Below the pieces are notes generated by a model, which worked only from the letters and a program-made list of their open reading frames with translations, was not told where the DNA came from and made no database searches. The position numbers were made by a program, and so were the translations under genes. A stretch of 51,202 nt of DNA, from assembly GCA_019311115.1 (NCBI GenBank), contig JAFDDB010000009.1:1-51202 (forward strand), in the 5' to 3' direction. Within the stretch, counting starts at the first letter, position 1, and each line of letters opens with the position of its first letter. Origin of the DNA: Deltaproteobacteria bacterium (GTDB lineage Bacteria > Myxococcota_A > UBA9160 > SZUA-336). This document shows positions 39,128 to 47,380 of this stretch, piece by piece.

Positions 39128-40281
39128 CGCTGTCGGGCAACATCGCGATTGCCGGCGTCTACGAGCATCCCACGCGCTGGGCGCCGGACAAGTCCGACTA
39201 CCAGATCATGGGCGAGTCGGCGCGCGGCGCGCTCGAGGACTGTGGCCTCGGGATCGACGACGTCGACGGCCTCTTCGCGGCCGGCATGGGCATGGGTGTG
39301 ATGGGCGTCGTCACGCTGGCCGAGTACCTGGACCTGAAGCCGCGCTACCTCGACGGGACGAACATCGGCGGCTCGTCGTTCGTCGCCCACGTGAACCACG
39401 CGGCGGGGGCCATCCACGCGGGACTCTGCGACGTCGCGCTGATCCTCTACGGCAGCACCGCCGCGTCGCAGGCCATGGCGATCGGCACGGGTGGCCGCGG
39501 CGGACAGGACGCACACGCGTCGTTCATCTCGCCGTACGGGCTCACCACCGTCGGCAGCTACGCGTTGGTCGCACAGCGCCACATGCACGAGTACGGCACG
39601 CGCCCCGAGCAACTGGCCGAGATCGCGGTCACCATGCGCAAGCACGCGTCGCTGAACCCGGCGGCCAAGATGCGCAACGAGATCAGCGTGGCGGACGTGC
39701 TCGAGAGCCGCGTCATCTCCGACCCGCTCCACCTGCTGGACTGCTGCATCATCAGCGACGGGGGCGGTGCGATCGTCGTGACCAGCGCCGAGCGGGCACG
39801 CGACCTTGCGAAGCCGCGCGTGCTGCTTCGCGGCTGCGGCGAAGCGGTCTGCCACCAGGAGACCGGCGCGCCGGACCTGCTGACGATCGCGGCCCGGCAG
39901 TCGAGCGAGCAGGCCTTCCGCATGTCGGGCCTCACGCAGGACGACGTCGACGTCGCGGCGATCTACGACTCCTTCACCATCACGCTGCTCGTCACGCTCG
40001 AGAACCTGGGCTTCTGCAAGCCCGGCGAGGGCGGAGCCTTCGTGGAGGGCGGGCGCATCGGACTCGGCGGCGCCCTGCCCGTCAACCCGGACGGCGGCGG
40101 CCTGTCATCGAACCACCCGGGCATGCGCGGCATCTTCCTGGTCATCGAGGCCGCGCGCCAACTTCGAGGCGAGTGCGGACCGCGCCAGGTCGAGGGCGCG
40201 CAGGTGGGACTCGTGCACGGCACGGGCGGCACGCTCGGCGTCGCGCACAGCGGGGCGACTCTCTTGCTGACGGGGGACTGA
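39124..40281 (+). CDS. Thiolase-superfamily protein lacking both catalytic Cys (Ltp2/aldolase-like or lipid-transfer type)
   Basis: GTG start in GTGA overlap; NIGGSSFVAHVNHAAGAIHAGLCDVALI, SSNHPGMRGIF, GGTLGVAHSGATLL; conserved fold but no Cys at the canonical positions. Confidence 0.85.
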   Translation: MTLSGNIAIAGVYEHPTRWAPDKSDYQIMGESARGALEDCGLGIDDVDGLFAAGMGMGVMGVVTLAEYLDLKPRYLDGTNIGGSSFVAHVNHAAGAIHAGLCDVALILYGSTAASQAMAIGTGGRGGQDAHASFISPYGLTTVGSYALVAQRHMHEYGTRPEQLAEIAVTMRKHASLNPAAKMRNEISVADVLESRVISDPLHLLDCCIISDGGGAIVVTSAERARDLAKPRVLLRGCGEAVCHQETGAPDLLTIAARQSSEQAFRMSGLTQDDVDVAAIYDSFTITLLVTLENLGFCKPGEGGAFVEGGRIGLGGALPVNPDGGGLSSNHPGMRGIFLVIEAARQLRGECGPRQVEGAQVGLVHGTGGTLGVAHSGATLLLTGD

Positions 40282-40688
40282 TGGCAGAGATCGAGCACCC
40301 CAAGCCCTTCGCCGACTGGGAGACGCGGGCCTACTGGGAGGGCTGCGGCCGCGGCGAGATCGTTCTCCAACGCTGTGGCGCCTGCAGCAAAGTGCAACAC
40401 CGTCCGCGCGCGCTCTGCGCTTCGTGCCTGTCGGGAGACATCGAGCACTTCGTGGCGAGTGGCCGCGGCCAGGTCTACACCTTCACCGTGACCCTGCAGA
40501 ACAACGCGCCCGGCTTCCGCGAGGCCTGTCCCTACGTGCTGGCTTACGTCGAACTCGAGGAAGGCCCCCGGCTGCTCACGAATGTGGTCGGCTGCGCGCC
40601 CGACGCCGTGAGCATCGGCATGCCCGTGGTCGCAGACTTCACCGCGCCCGACCGGGACCTAGCCGTGCCCAGGTTCCGGCCCGCATGA
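40281..40688 (+). CDS. DUF35-type Zn-ribbon/OB-fold protein
   Basis: WEGCGRGEIVLQRCGACSKVQHRPRALCASC, GRGQVYTFTV; immediately downstream of the thiolase-like gene. Confidence 0.9.
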   Translation: MAEIEHPKPFADWETRAYWEGCGRGEIVLQRCGACSKVQHRPRALCASCLSGDIEHFVASGRGQVYTFTVTLQNNAPGFREACPYVLAYVELEEGPRLLTNVVGCAPDAVSIGMPVVADFTAPDRDLAVPRFRPA

Positions 40689-41311
40689 TCGTCGACCTGC
40701 ACAACCACTCGATCAAGTCCGACGACGGCCGGGCAAAGGTCGAGAACTACTGCCAGTGGATCTCCAAGCGGGGTCTCGAGGTCGACGGCTTCGTGCTGAC
40801 CGAGCACCGCCAGTTCGACGGCGACTCGGACTACCGCCCGCTCGAGGACGCCCACGGCCTGCGCATCCTGAAGGGCGCCGAGGTCGAGACCGACTACGGC
40901 CACGTCCTGGTCTTCGGGGTCAACGAGGACCTGCTGCAGGCCTTCGACTTCACCCGTCTCGACCTGCCGCTCGAACTGGTCATCCGCGAGTCCGAGCGCT
41001 GCGGCGCGATCGCCGTGCCCTGCCATCCCGGCCGCGCGACGGTCGGCATGTGCGCGCACTACGAGGCTCGCGGCGCGGTCGATGGCGTCCGCGTAATCGA
41101 GACCTACAATGGCGGCAGCCGCGGCGGCGAGAACGAGGACGCGATCGCGCTCGCCGAGCGGTACGGGTACTCGGGCATCGGCGGCAGCGATGCCCACATC
41201 GTCAGTCACATCGGCCGCTGCGTGACCCGGTTCGACCGCGAGATCCGCGATGAGCAGGACCTGGTCGACGCGCTCACCGACGGCAAGTTCGAGGCCATCT
41301 CTTGGATCTAG
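40685..41311 (+). CDS. PHP-domain metal-dependent phosphoesterase-like protein
   Basis: IVDLHNHSIKSDDG, VLTEHRQF, GAEVETDYGHVLVFG, AVPCHPGR, GIGGSDAHIVSHIG. ATGA overlap with the upstream stop. Confidence 0.9.
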   Translation: MIVDLHNHSIKSDDGRAKVENYCQWISKRGLEVDGFVLTEHRQFDGDSDYRPLEDAHGLRILKGAEVETDYGHVLVFGVNEDLLQAFDFTRLDLPLELVIRESERCGAIAVPCHPGRATVGMCAHYEARGAVDGVRVIETYNGGSRGGENEDAIALAERYGYSGIGGSDAHIVSHIGRCVTRFDREIRDEQDLVDALTDGKFEAISWI

Positions 41312-41730
41312 CAGCACTCAAGCGAGACTGGACCGGGTTCGAGTTCGACACTGCCGAGTTCGAGGTGACCGAGCAGCAGATGCTCGACTTCGCCATCAGC
41401 TGTGGCGAGACCGAAGCCCGCTTCACGGACCCGTCGCACGAGGACTTCCGGGCGCCGACTACATTCACCGCCAAGTTCTCCGGCCGGCGGATGCTCCCCG
41501 AGGAGTTCCCGCAGCTTTCCCGACGCGGCTTCGACGCCGGCAAGTGCGTGGAGGCTCTCGCGCCCGTTCGCGCCGGCGACAGGCTGACCGGCACCAGCAC
41601 GATCCATGACATCTTCGAGAAGACCGGCCGGTCGGGAACGATGATCTTCATCGTCCACCGCATGGAGTTCCGGAACCAGTCGGACGAGGTGGTCTCGATC
41701 GTCGACTGGCGCATGGTGCAGCAGCCGTGA
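41302..41730 (+). CDS. MaoC/FAS1-like dehydratase-domain (hotdog) protein
   Basis: VTEQQMLDFAISCGETEARFTDP, FRAPTTFTAKFSG, PVRAGDRLTGTSTIHDIFEKTGRSGTMIFIVHRMEFRNQ; TTG start inferred. Confidence 0.82.
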   Translation: MDLAALKRDWTGFEFDTAEFEVTEQQMLDFAISCGETEARFTDPSHEDFRAPTTFTAKFSGRRMLPEEFPQLSRRGFDAGKCVEALAPVRAGDRLTGTSTIHDIFEKTGRSGTMIFIVHRMEFRNQSDEVVSIVDWRMVQQP

Positions 41731-42140
41731 GCGCCCGCAGCTTCGACGACGTGAGCTTCGGGGACGATCTCGAGGAGATGAAGACCGACGTCAGCCTCGA
41801 CCGCATCAAGCGGTTCACCGGCGCGGCAGGGATGACGTTCGAGCGGTTCACCAACCACGAGGCCGCGCGCAAGGAAGGCCTGCCCGGCGCAATCGTGCCC
41901 GGCATCATGAGCCAGGGGATCCTGGCCGCGATGATCCACCGCTGGGCGCCCGGCTCGACGATCGTCAAGATCGACACCGTGTTCCGCGCGCCCCTGCTGG
42001 TGGACTCGGACCCCGTCTGCCGGGGCGTCGTGACCGACATGAACAAGGCCGACCGCACCGTCGAGGTGGACCTGACGATCGTCAACGAGGCGAACGAGAC
42101 GCGCGTTCTCGGGACTGCGACCGTCCGCCTCGAGGGCTAG
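41727..42140 (+). CDS. MaoC-like (hotdog) dehydratase
   Basis: SLDRIKRFTGAAGMTFERFTNHEAARKEGLPGAIVPGIMSQGILAAMIHRWAPG; GTGA overlap with the upstream gene. Confidence 0.82.
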   Translation: MSARSFDDVSFGDDLEEMKTDVSLDRIKRFTGAAGMTFERFTNHEAARKEGLPGAIVPGIMSQGILAAMIHRWAPGSTIVKIDTVFRAPLLVDSDPVCRGVVTDMNKADRTVEVDLTIVNEANETRVLGTATVRLEG

Positions 42141-42155
42141 CACTCCGGAGGTTTC

Positions 42156-42947
42156 TTGGAATTCGACCTGGTCCGCTACGGGATCGAGGACGGCGTCGCT
42201 CGGATCACGATCGACCGCCCGCAGGCGCGTAACGCGCTGAACCGCGAGGCCTATCGCCAACTCGAGGGCGCGTTCCGCGAGGCGCAGCGCGACCCCGCGG
42301 TCCGCTGCGTGGTCCTGACGGGGGAGGACCCGTCGTTCTGCAGCGGCGACGACGTGAAGGAGCTGATGTCCGGGCTCCCCGACGAGATGGCCCGCAGCGA
42401 GCGGCCCGTTCGCGCGCGCCCGACGCCCGCGGCGCTCGCCGTCCTGGAGTGCGATCGGCCCGTGATCGCAGCGGTCAACGGTGCGGCGGTCGGCTGGGGC
42501 ATGGACCTGACACTCTTCTGCGACATTCGCATCGCGTCGGAGCGCGCACGCTTCGCCGAGCTCTTCGTCAAGCGCGGCCTGGTCTCGGACATCGGCGGAC
42601 TGTGGCGCCTGCCCCAGGTCGTCGGACCGTCGAAGGCCGCCGAGCTGCTCTTCACCGGCGACGTGATCGACGCAGCGGAGGCCGAGCGCATCGGCCTCGT
42701 CTCGTCGGTCGTGCCGCACGACCAGCTCATCCCGTCGGCGCTCGAGCTCGCGGCCAGGATCGCCGCCAACCCTCCGCTGGCGGTGCGCCACCTGAAGGAA
42801 GGCCTGCGGCTGGCGAGCCACGGCGACGTCCACGAGCTGGGCGCGTGGGTGGGCCAGACGCTGGCGCGGCTGTTCCAGACCGAAGACCACAGGGAGGGCG
42901 TGCAGAGCTTCCTCGAGAAGCGCGCGCCGAAGTTCAAGGGACGCTGA
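42156..42947 (+). CDS. Enoyl-CoA hydratase/isomerase family protein
   Basis: [68 protein letters not shown] start inferred. Confidence 0.93.
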   Translation: MEFDLVRYGIEDGVARITIDRPQARNALNREAYRQLEGAFREAQRDPAVRCVVLTGEDPSFCSGDDVKELMSGLPDEMARSERPVRARPTPAALAVLECDRPVIAAVNGAAVGWGMDLTLFCDIRIASERARFAELFVKRGLVSDIGGLWRLPQVVGPSKAAELLFTGDVIDAAEAERIGLVSSVVPHDQLIPSALELAARIAANPPLAVRHLKEGLRLASHGDVHELGAWVGQTLARLFQTEDHREGVQSFLEKRAPKFKGR

Positions 42948-42960
42948 CAGCGAGGACGGG

Positions 42961-43839
42961 ATGATCTCCGCCGACGAACGCTACGAGAAGAAGCGCGCGA
43001 CCGTGAACGGCCTCGAGATGGCGTACGTCGACACCGGCGAGGGCGACCCGATCGTCTTCCAGCACGGCAACCCGACCTCCTCCTACCTGTGGCGCAACAT
43101 CATCCCGCACCTCGAGGGGCTCGGACGCTGCGTCGCCCCCGACCTGATCGGAATGGGTGACTCGCAGAAGCTGCCCTCGAGCGGACCCGAGGCCTACACC
43201 TTCGTGCAGCACCGCGAGTACCTCGACGCCCTGCTCGAGCAGATCGGCGTGCGCGAGAACGTGACCTGGGTGATCCACGACTGGGGCTCGGCGCTGGGCT
43301 TCGACTGGTCCAACCGGCACCGCGACGCGGTCAAGGGCATCGCGTACATGGAGGCGATCGTCCGCCCCGTCACGTGGGAAGAGTGGCCCGAGGCCGCGAC
43401 CGGCATCTTCCGGGGATTCCGCTCGCCGGCGGGCGAGGCGATGGTGATCGAGAGCAACGTATTCGTCGAGAACGTCCTGCCCGGCTCGGTCCTCCGGGAC
43501 CTCTCCGACGACGAGATGAACGTGTACCGCCGCCCCTACACCGCGGGGGGAGAGTCGCGGCGGCCGACGCTGACCTGGCCGCGCCAGATCCCCCTCGACG
43601 GCGAGCCCGCCGACGTGACGCAGATCGCGAGCGACTACGCCGCCTGGCTGTCCGAGTCGCCGATCCCCAAGCTCTTCGTCAACGCCGACCCCGGCGCGAT
43701 CCTCACGGGTCCGCAGCGGGACTTCTGCCGCAGCTGGCCGAACCAGACCGAAGTCACCGTGGCCGGCAGCCACTTCATCCAGGAAGACTCTCCGGACGAG
43801 ATCGGCACGGCGGTCGCGGAGTGGTATCGCAAGCTGTAA
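42961..43839 (+). CDS. Haloalkane dehalogenase (LinB/DhaA-like, HLD-II type)
   Basis: [38 protein letters not shown] (Asp nucleophile), [10 protein letters not shown] (Glu), [65 protein letters not shown] (His). Confidence 0.93.
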   Translation: MISADERYEKKRATVNGLEMAYVDTGEGDPIVFQHGNPTSSYLWRNIIPHLEGLGRCVAPDLIGMGDSQKLPSSGPEAYTFVQHREYLDALLEQIGVRENVTWVIHDWGSALGFDWSNRHRDAVKGIAYMEAIVRPVTWEEWPEAATGIFRGFRSPAGEAMVIESNVFVENVLPGSVLRDLSDDEMNVYRRPYTAGGESRRPTLTWPRQIPLDGEPADVTQIASDYAAWLSESPIPKLFVNADPGAILTGPQRDFCRSWPNQTEVTVAGSHFIQEDSPDEIGTAVAEWYRKL

Positions 43840-43848
43840 GGAGCGCCC

Positions 43849-44838
43849 ATGTCCTCGTTCCCCGAACCGCGCCGCATCTCGATCCCCGAGCGCAGCGGCA
43901 GCCTCGGACGGACCATCCCCGCGATCGACCTGTCGGTGCACGAAGCTGGTGACGGCCCGCCGGTCGTGCTGTGTCACGGCTTCCCCGAGCTGGCCTACTC
44001 GTGGCGGCACCAGGTCGAGGCGCTGGCGGACGCCGGCTTCCGGGCCATCGCGCCGGACCAGCGCGGCTACGGAGCGAGCGATTCGCCCGAAGGCGTCGAG
44101 TCGTTCGACCTCGAGCACCTGACCTCCGACATGGCCGGCCTGCTCGACGCGCTCGGCATCGAGCGCGCGGTCTTCGCGGGACACGACTGGGGCGGGTTCG
44201 TGGCCTGGGCCATGCCGCTCGCCTACCCCGACCGGACGGCGGGCGTGATCGGTGTGAACACGCCGTACGTCCCGTTCCCCGACACGGCGTTGCTGCGCCA
44301 GGCCTTCCCCGACGACTCCAAGCTCTACATCCTCTGGTTCCAGGAGCCGGGCGTCGCCGAGAGCGTGCTCGACCGCAACCCGCGCCTGATCTTCGAGAAG
44401 ATGATGCGCGGAGGGCGCGAGCCCCAGGCCGAAAGCGGGTTGACCGCCATGACCGACGCCAACCCGTTCCTCCGCATCGAGGGCCTCGAGGACATCGGCG
44501 CCCCGATGCTGAGCGACGAAGAGCTCGACTACTACGCGCGCGGCTTCGAAAAGAGCGGATTCCGCGGCGGCGTCAGCTGGTACCGCAACATCGACCGCAA
44601 CAGGACGCTGTACCCCGAGATCGGCACGCAGCGCCTCGAGCTTCCCTGCCTCATGGTCACCGCTGAGTGGGACGGGGCCCTGCGGCCGGAGATGGCCGCG
44701 GGCATGCCGGCCCTGTGTGCGGACCTCGAGACGCACATGATCGAGAAGTGCGGCCACTGGACGCAGCAGGAAAAGCCCGAAGAGCTGAACCGGCTGATGG
44801 TCGACTGGCTAGGGCGCCGCTTCGCGCTACCGCGCTGA
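43849..44838 (+). CDS. Soluble epoxide hydrolase-like alpha/beta hydrolase
   Basis: LCHGFPELAYSWRHQ, APDQRGYGASD, FAGHDWGGFVAW, EKCGHWTQQEKPEELNRLMVDWL. Confidence 0.9.
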   Translation: MSSFPEPRRISIPERSGSLGRTIPAIDLSVHEAGDGPPVVLCHGFPELAYSWRHQVEALADAGFRAIAPDQRGYGASDSPEGVESFDLEHLTSDMAGLLDALGIERAVFAGHDWGGFVAWAMPLAYPDRTAGVIGVNTPYVPFPDTALLRQAFPDDSKLYILWFQEPGVAESVLDRNPRLIFEKMMRGGREPQAESGLTAMTDANPFLRIEGLEDIGAPMLSDEELDYYARGFEKSGFRGGVSWYRNIDRNRTLYPEIGTQRLELPCLMVTAEWDGALRPEMAAGMPALCADLETHMIEKCGHWTQQEKPEELNRLMVDWLGRRFALPR

Positions 44839-45657
44839 GTCGCGGGGCGCGACCTGGTCCAGAAAGCGCCCGAGCCGGGCGAAGTAGCGCCGTCCGCCGA
44901 CCTGCACCGTGTCGTTGTGCCCGGCGTTCCGGATCCACTCGAACGCCTTGGGTTCGGGCGCCGACTCGAAGAGACGCTGGCCCAGCCGCGGATCGATGAT
45001 GCGGTCCCGGTCGCCGTGTAACATCAGCAGCGGAGCGCGCAACTCGTGGATCTTGCTCTGCGAGTCGAACGAGCCGTGGGCGAGCCAGGCGCCCGGCGCG
45101 CCGAAGATGCCGCGCGCCACGTCCGAAGCCGAGCTGAAGGCGCTCTCCAGGATCACGCCGGCCAGGCGCCGGTCGCGGGCCAGGTCGACGGCGACCGCAG
45201 CGCCCAGCGAACGCCCGAAGAGCACGACGCGCTCCTCGCGCACGCCGCGCGTCTCGACGAGGTGGGCCAGGCCCACGCGCGCGTCGGCGTAGACACCGGC
45301 CTCGCTGGCCCGGCCCTCGCTGAGGCCGTAGCCGCGGTAGTCGATCAGCAGCACGTGCGCCCCCAGGTCCGCCAGCGCGGCGGCGTTGGGCAGCCGGTGC
45401 GACGCGTTTCCCGCGTTGCCGTGCAGGAAGAGCAGCGCGCGGTCCACCTCGGCCCCGCGAGCCGGCAGCCAGAAGCCGTGGATCCTCAGCCCGGGCTCGG
45501 AGTCGAGCCAGACCTGCTCCGCGTCGATGCCGATGTTCTCTGGCACGACCTGCATGCCGGGGGACGGCTGGAACACGAAGCGATCGACCACGAGCCCGCG
45601 CATCAGGAGGCCCGAGCCCAGGGCGAGCGTGGCGACGATCGCGAGACCCGCACGCAA
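44827..45657 (-). CDS. Alpha/beta hydrolase (Bem46/YfhR-like, membrane-anchored)
   Basis: N-terminal hydrophobic segment; LLFLHGNAGNASHRLPNAAALADLGAHVLLIDYRGYGLSEG; VLFGRSLGAAVAVDLA; LMLHGDRDRIIDP. Confidence 0.9.
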   Translation of the reverse strand: MRAGLAIVATLALGSGLLMRGLVVDRFVFQPSPGMQVVPENIGIDAEQVWLDSEPGLRIHGFWLPARGAEVDRALLFLHGNAGNASHRLPNAAALADLGAHVLLIDYRGYGLSEGRASEAGVYADARVGLAHLVETRGVREERVVLFGRSLGAAVAVDLARDRRLAGVILESAFSSASDVARGIFGAPGAWLAHGSFDSQSKIHELRAPLLMLHGDRDRIIDPRLGQRLFESAPEPKAFEWIRNAGHNDTVQVGGRRYFARLGRFLDQVAPRDSAR

Positions 45658-45674
45658 GTTCCGCTCCCCTGCGC

Positions 45675-46505
45675 CTACTTGCGGCGCGAGTCGAGCTGGA
45701 TGCCCGCGCCCTCCGCGCTCTCGTCCGCGCGCGCGCGCGCGGCGAAGCCGGCGGTGATGCCGCCGTCGACGGTGTACGGGCTTCCGGTCAGGAACCCCGC
45801 ACGCGGTCCGAGCAGGAACGCCACCAACTCGCCGACCTCTTCGGGCTGACCGACGCGGCCGAGCAGGTGCAGGTCCGCGAGCGGTCCTTCAGTCACCTCG
45901 CGCAAGCCGTGGGCCGCGCCCAGGATCGGCGTGTCGATCACGCCCGGGCACACCGCGTTCACACGGATGCCGTGCGGGGCCAGCTCGGAGGCGGCCGCCT
46001 TGACCAGTCCCACCACGCCGTGCTTCGACGCGTAGTAGGACGGCATGCCCGCCGCACCGCGCAGGCCCGCGATCGAGGCGGTGGCCACGATGGACCCGCC
46101 GCCCGCGTCGATCATCGCCGGCGCCACGGCGCGCATGCCCAGGTACACCCCGCGCAGGTTCACCGCCACCACCTCGTCCCAGACGTCCACGTCACCGTCG
46201 AGGATCGAGGAGCTGACCGCGATGCCCGCGTTCAGGTGCGCCAGGTGGAGCCCACCGAAGCGCTCGACCGTCGCCGCGACCGCCGCCGCGTTCTGCTCCG
46301 GGTCCGTCACGTCGAGCCGGAAGGCCAGGCCTTCACCGCCCGCGCTCTCGATCTCCTTGACGACCGACTCCGCACCGCCGGCGTCGAGGTCCGCGATGCA
46401 CACGCGCGCACCGTCGCGGGCCAGGAGCTTGGCGGTCGCGCGGCCGATTCCCGACGCGCCGCCCGTGACGATGGCGACCTTGCCTTCGAGATCCCCCTGC
46501 GACAT
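45675..46505 (-). CDS. Short-chain dehydrogenase/reductase (SDR)
   Basis: AIVTGGASGIGRATAKLLARDGA, LAHLNAGIA, YYASKHGVVGLVKAAA, INAVCPGV-type region, SPYTVDGGITAG. Confidence 0.95.
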   Translation of the reverse strand: MSQGDLEGKVAIVTGGASGIGRATAKLLARDGARVCIADLDAGGAESVVKEIESAGGEGLAFRLDVTDPEQNAAAVAATVERFGGLHLAHLNAGIAVSSSILDGDVDVWDEVVAVNLRGVYLGMRAVAPAMIDAGGGSIVATASIAGLRGAAGMPSYYASKHGVVGLVKAAASELAPHGIRVNAVCPGVIDTPILGAAHGLREVTEGPLADLHLLGRVGQPEEVGELVAFLLGPRAGFLTGSPYTVDGGITAGFAARARADESAEGAGIQLDSRRK

Positions 46506-46584
46506 CTGCGATCCTCCCCTCGGGTTCGCAGCGATGCTAGACCCGGCGCGGGGACGAAAGCCAGAGGGAGCGAGGCGCCCGCCG

Positions 46585-46616
46585 TGCTCAGATGCTCAGG
46601 TGCTCAGGTGCTCAGG
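46585..46616 (-). repeat. Four tandem 8-nt repeats (TGCTCAGR on + strand) at a gene 3' end
   Basis: TGCTCAGA-TGCTCAGG-TGCTCAGG-TGCTCAGG at 46585-46616, spanning the stop of the TPR gene. Confidence 0.9.
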
Positions 46617-47331
46617 CGCGGCTGCGCGCGGAGGCGCCGGGCTTCGCGGGACTCGCGTCGCGCCTCAGCGCGACCCGGAGCCAGCGCCAGAGGTTGCGGG
46701 GTGTCGGTGAGAGCCGGAACTGCAGCCAGCAGACCCGGCGCAGCGCCGTACCGCGCGTGTGGGCCCGCAGGCCGGCCACGAGCGCCAGGGCCTCGTCGCG
46801 CTGGCGCGTGCGCCAGAGCAGCCTGCACAGGTCGAGCACCGTCTCCCGGTGCCAGGGCTCGATCAGCCGCACCTGTCTCAGGAGCCAGATCGCCTCGGGC
46901 CGGCGGCGCCGGCGGCGGAAGTGACGCCGGCCTTCGAGCAGCGTCTCGATCGACTCCGCCGGGTTGCGGTGCTGGCGCATCAGGCGAGCGAGCGACGCCC
47001 ATAGGTCCGTCTCGTGCGGCAGCAGGGTCGCGGCTTCACGGTAGATGCCGATCGCCTCCGCCGTCCTTCCTTCGCGAAGCATCCCGTTGGCCGCTTCCTG
47101 AAAGCTCAACAGCGCGTCGAAGCGCTGACGGGTGCGAGCGAGCAGCGGAGCGACGCGCGCATGCAGCGCGGTGTTGTCGGGCTCCATCGACAGCACCTGC
47201 CGGTAGAGCGCGATGGCCTTGCGCTTCTGCTGCCGCTCGTGCGCACGGGACGCAGCCTTCAGCAGGCGCGCCCGATCGTAGACGACACCGCGTGACGATC
47301 CAGCCATCGAGAGCGCATATCGGTCACGCAC
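46612..47331 (-). CDS. TPR-domain protein
   Basis: RKAIALYRQVLSMEPDNTALHARVAPLLA, RTAEAIGIYREAATLLPHETDLWASLARLM. Confidence 0.78.
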   Translation of the reverse strand: MRDRYALSMAGSSRGVVYDRARLLKAASRAHERQQKRKAIALYRQVLSMEPDNTALHARVAPLLARTRQRFDALLSFQEAANGMLREGRTAEAIGIYREAATLLPHETDLWASLARLMRQHRNPAESIETLLEGRRHFRRRRRRPEAIWLLRQVRLIEPWHRETVLDLCRLLWRTRQRDEALALVAGLRAHTRGTALRRVCWLQFRLSPTPRNLWRWLRVALRRDASPAKPGASARSRA

Positions 47332-47380
47332 GCCTGGGGTTGAGTGATCGCTCTCACCATTGTCCTATTCTCCCGAACGC

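Noticed and set aside
45725-45740. Alternating CG tract (possible Z-DNA or slippage site)
   Set aside because: Encodes Ala-Arg repeats near the C-terminus of the SDR gene and is expected in DNA this GC-rich; no independent signal.
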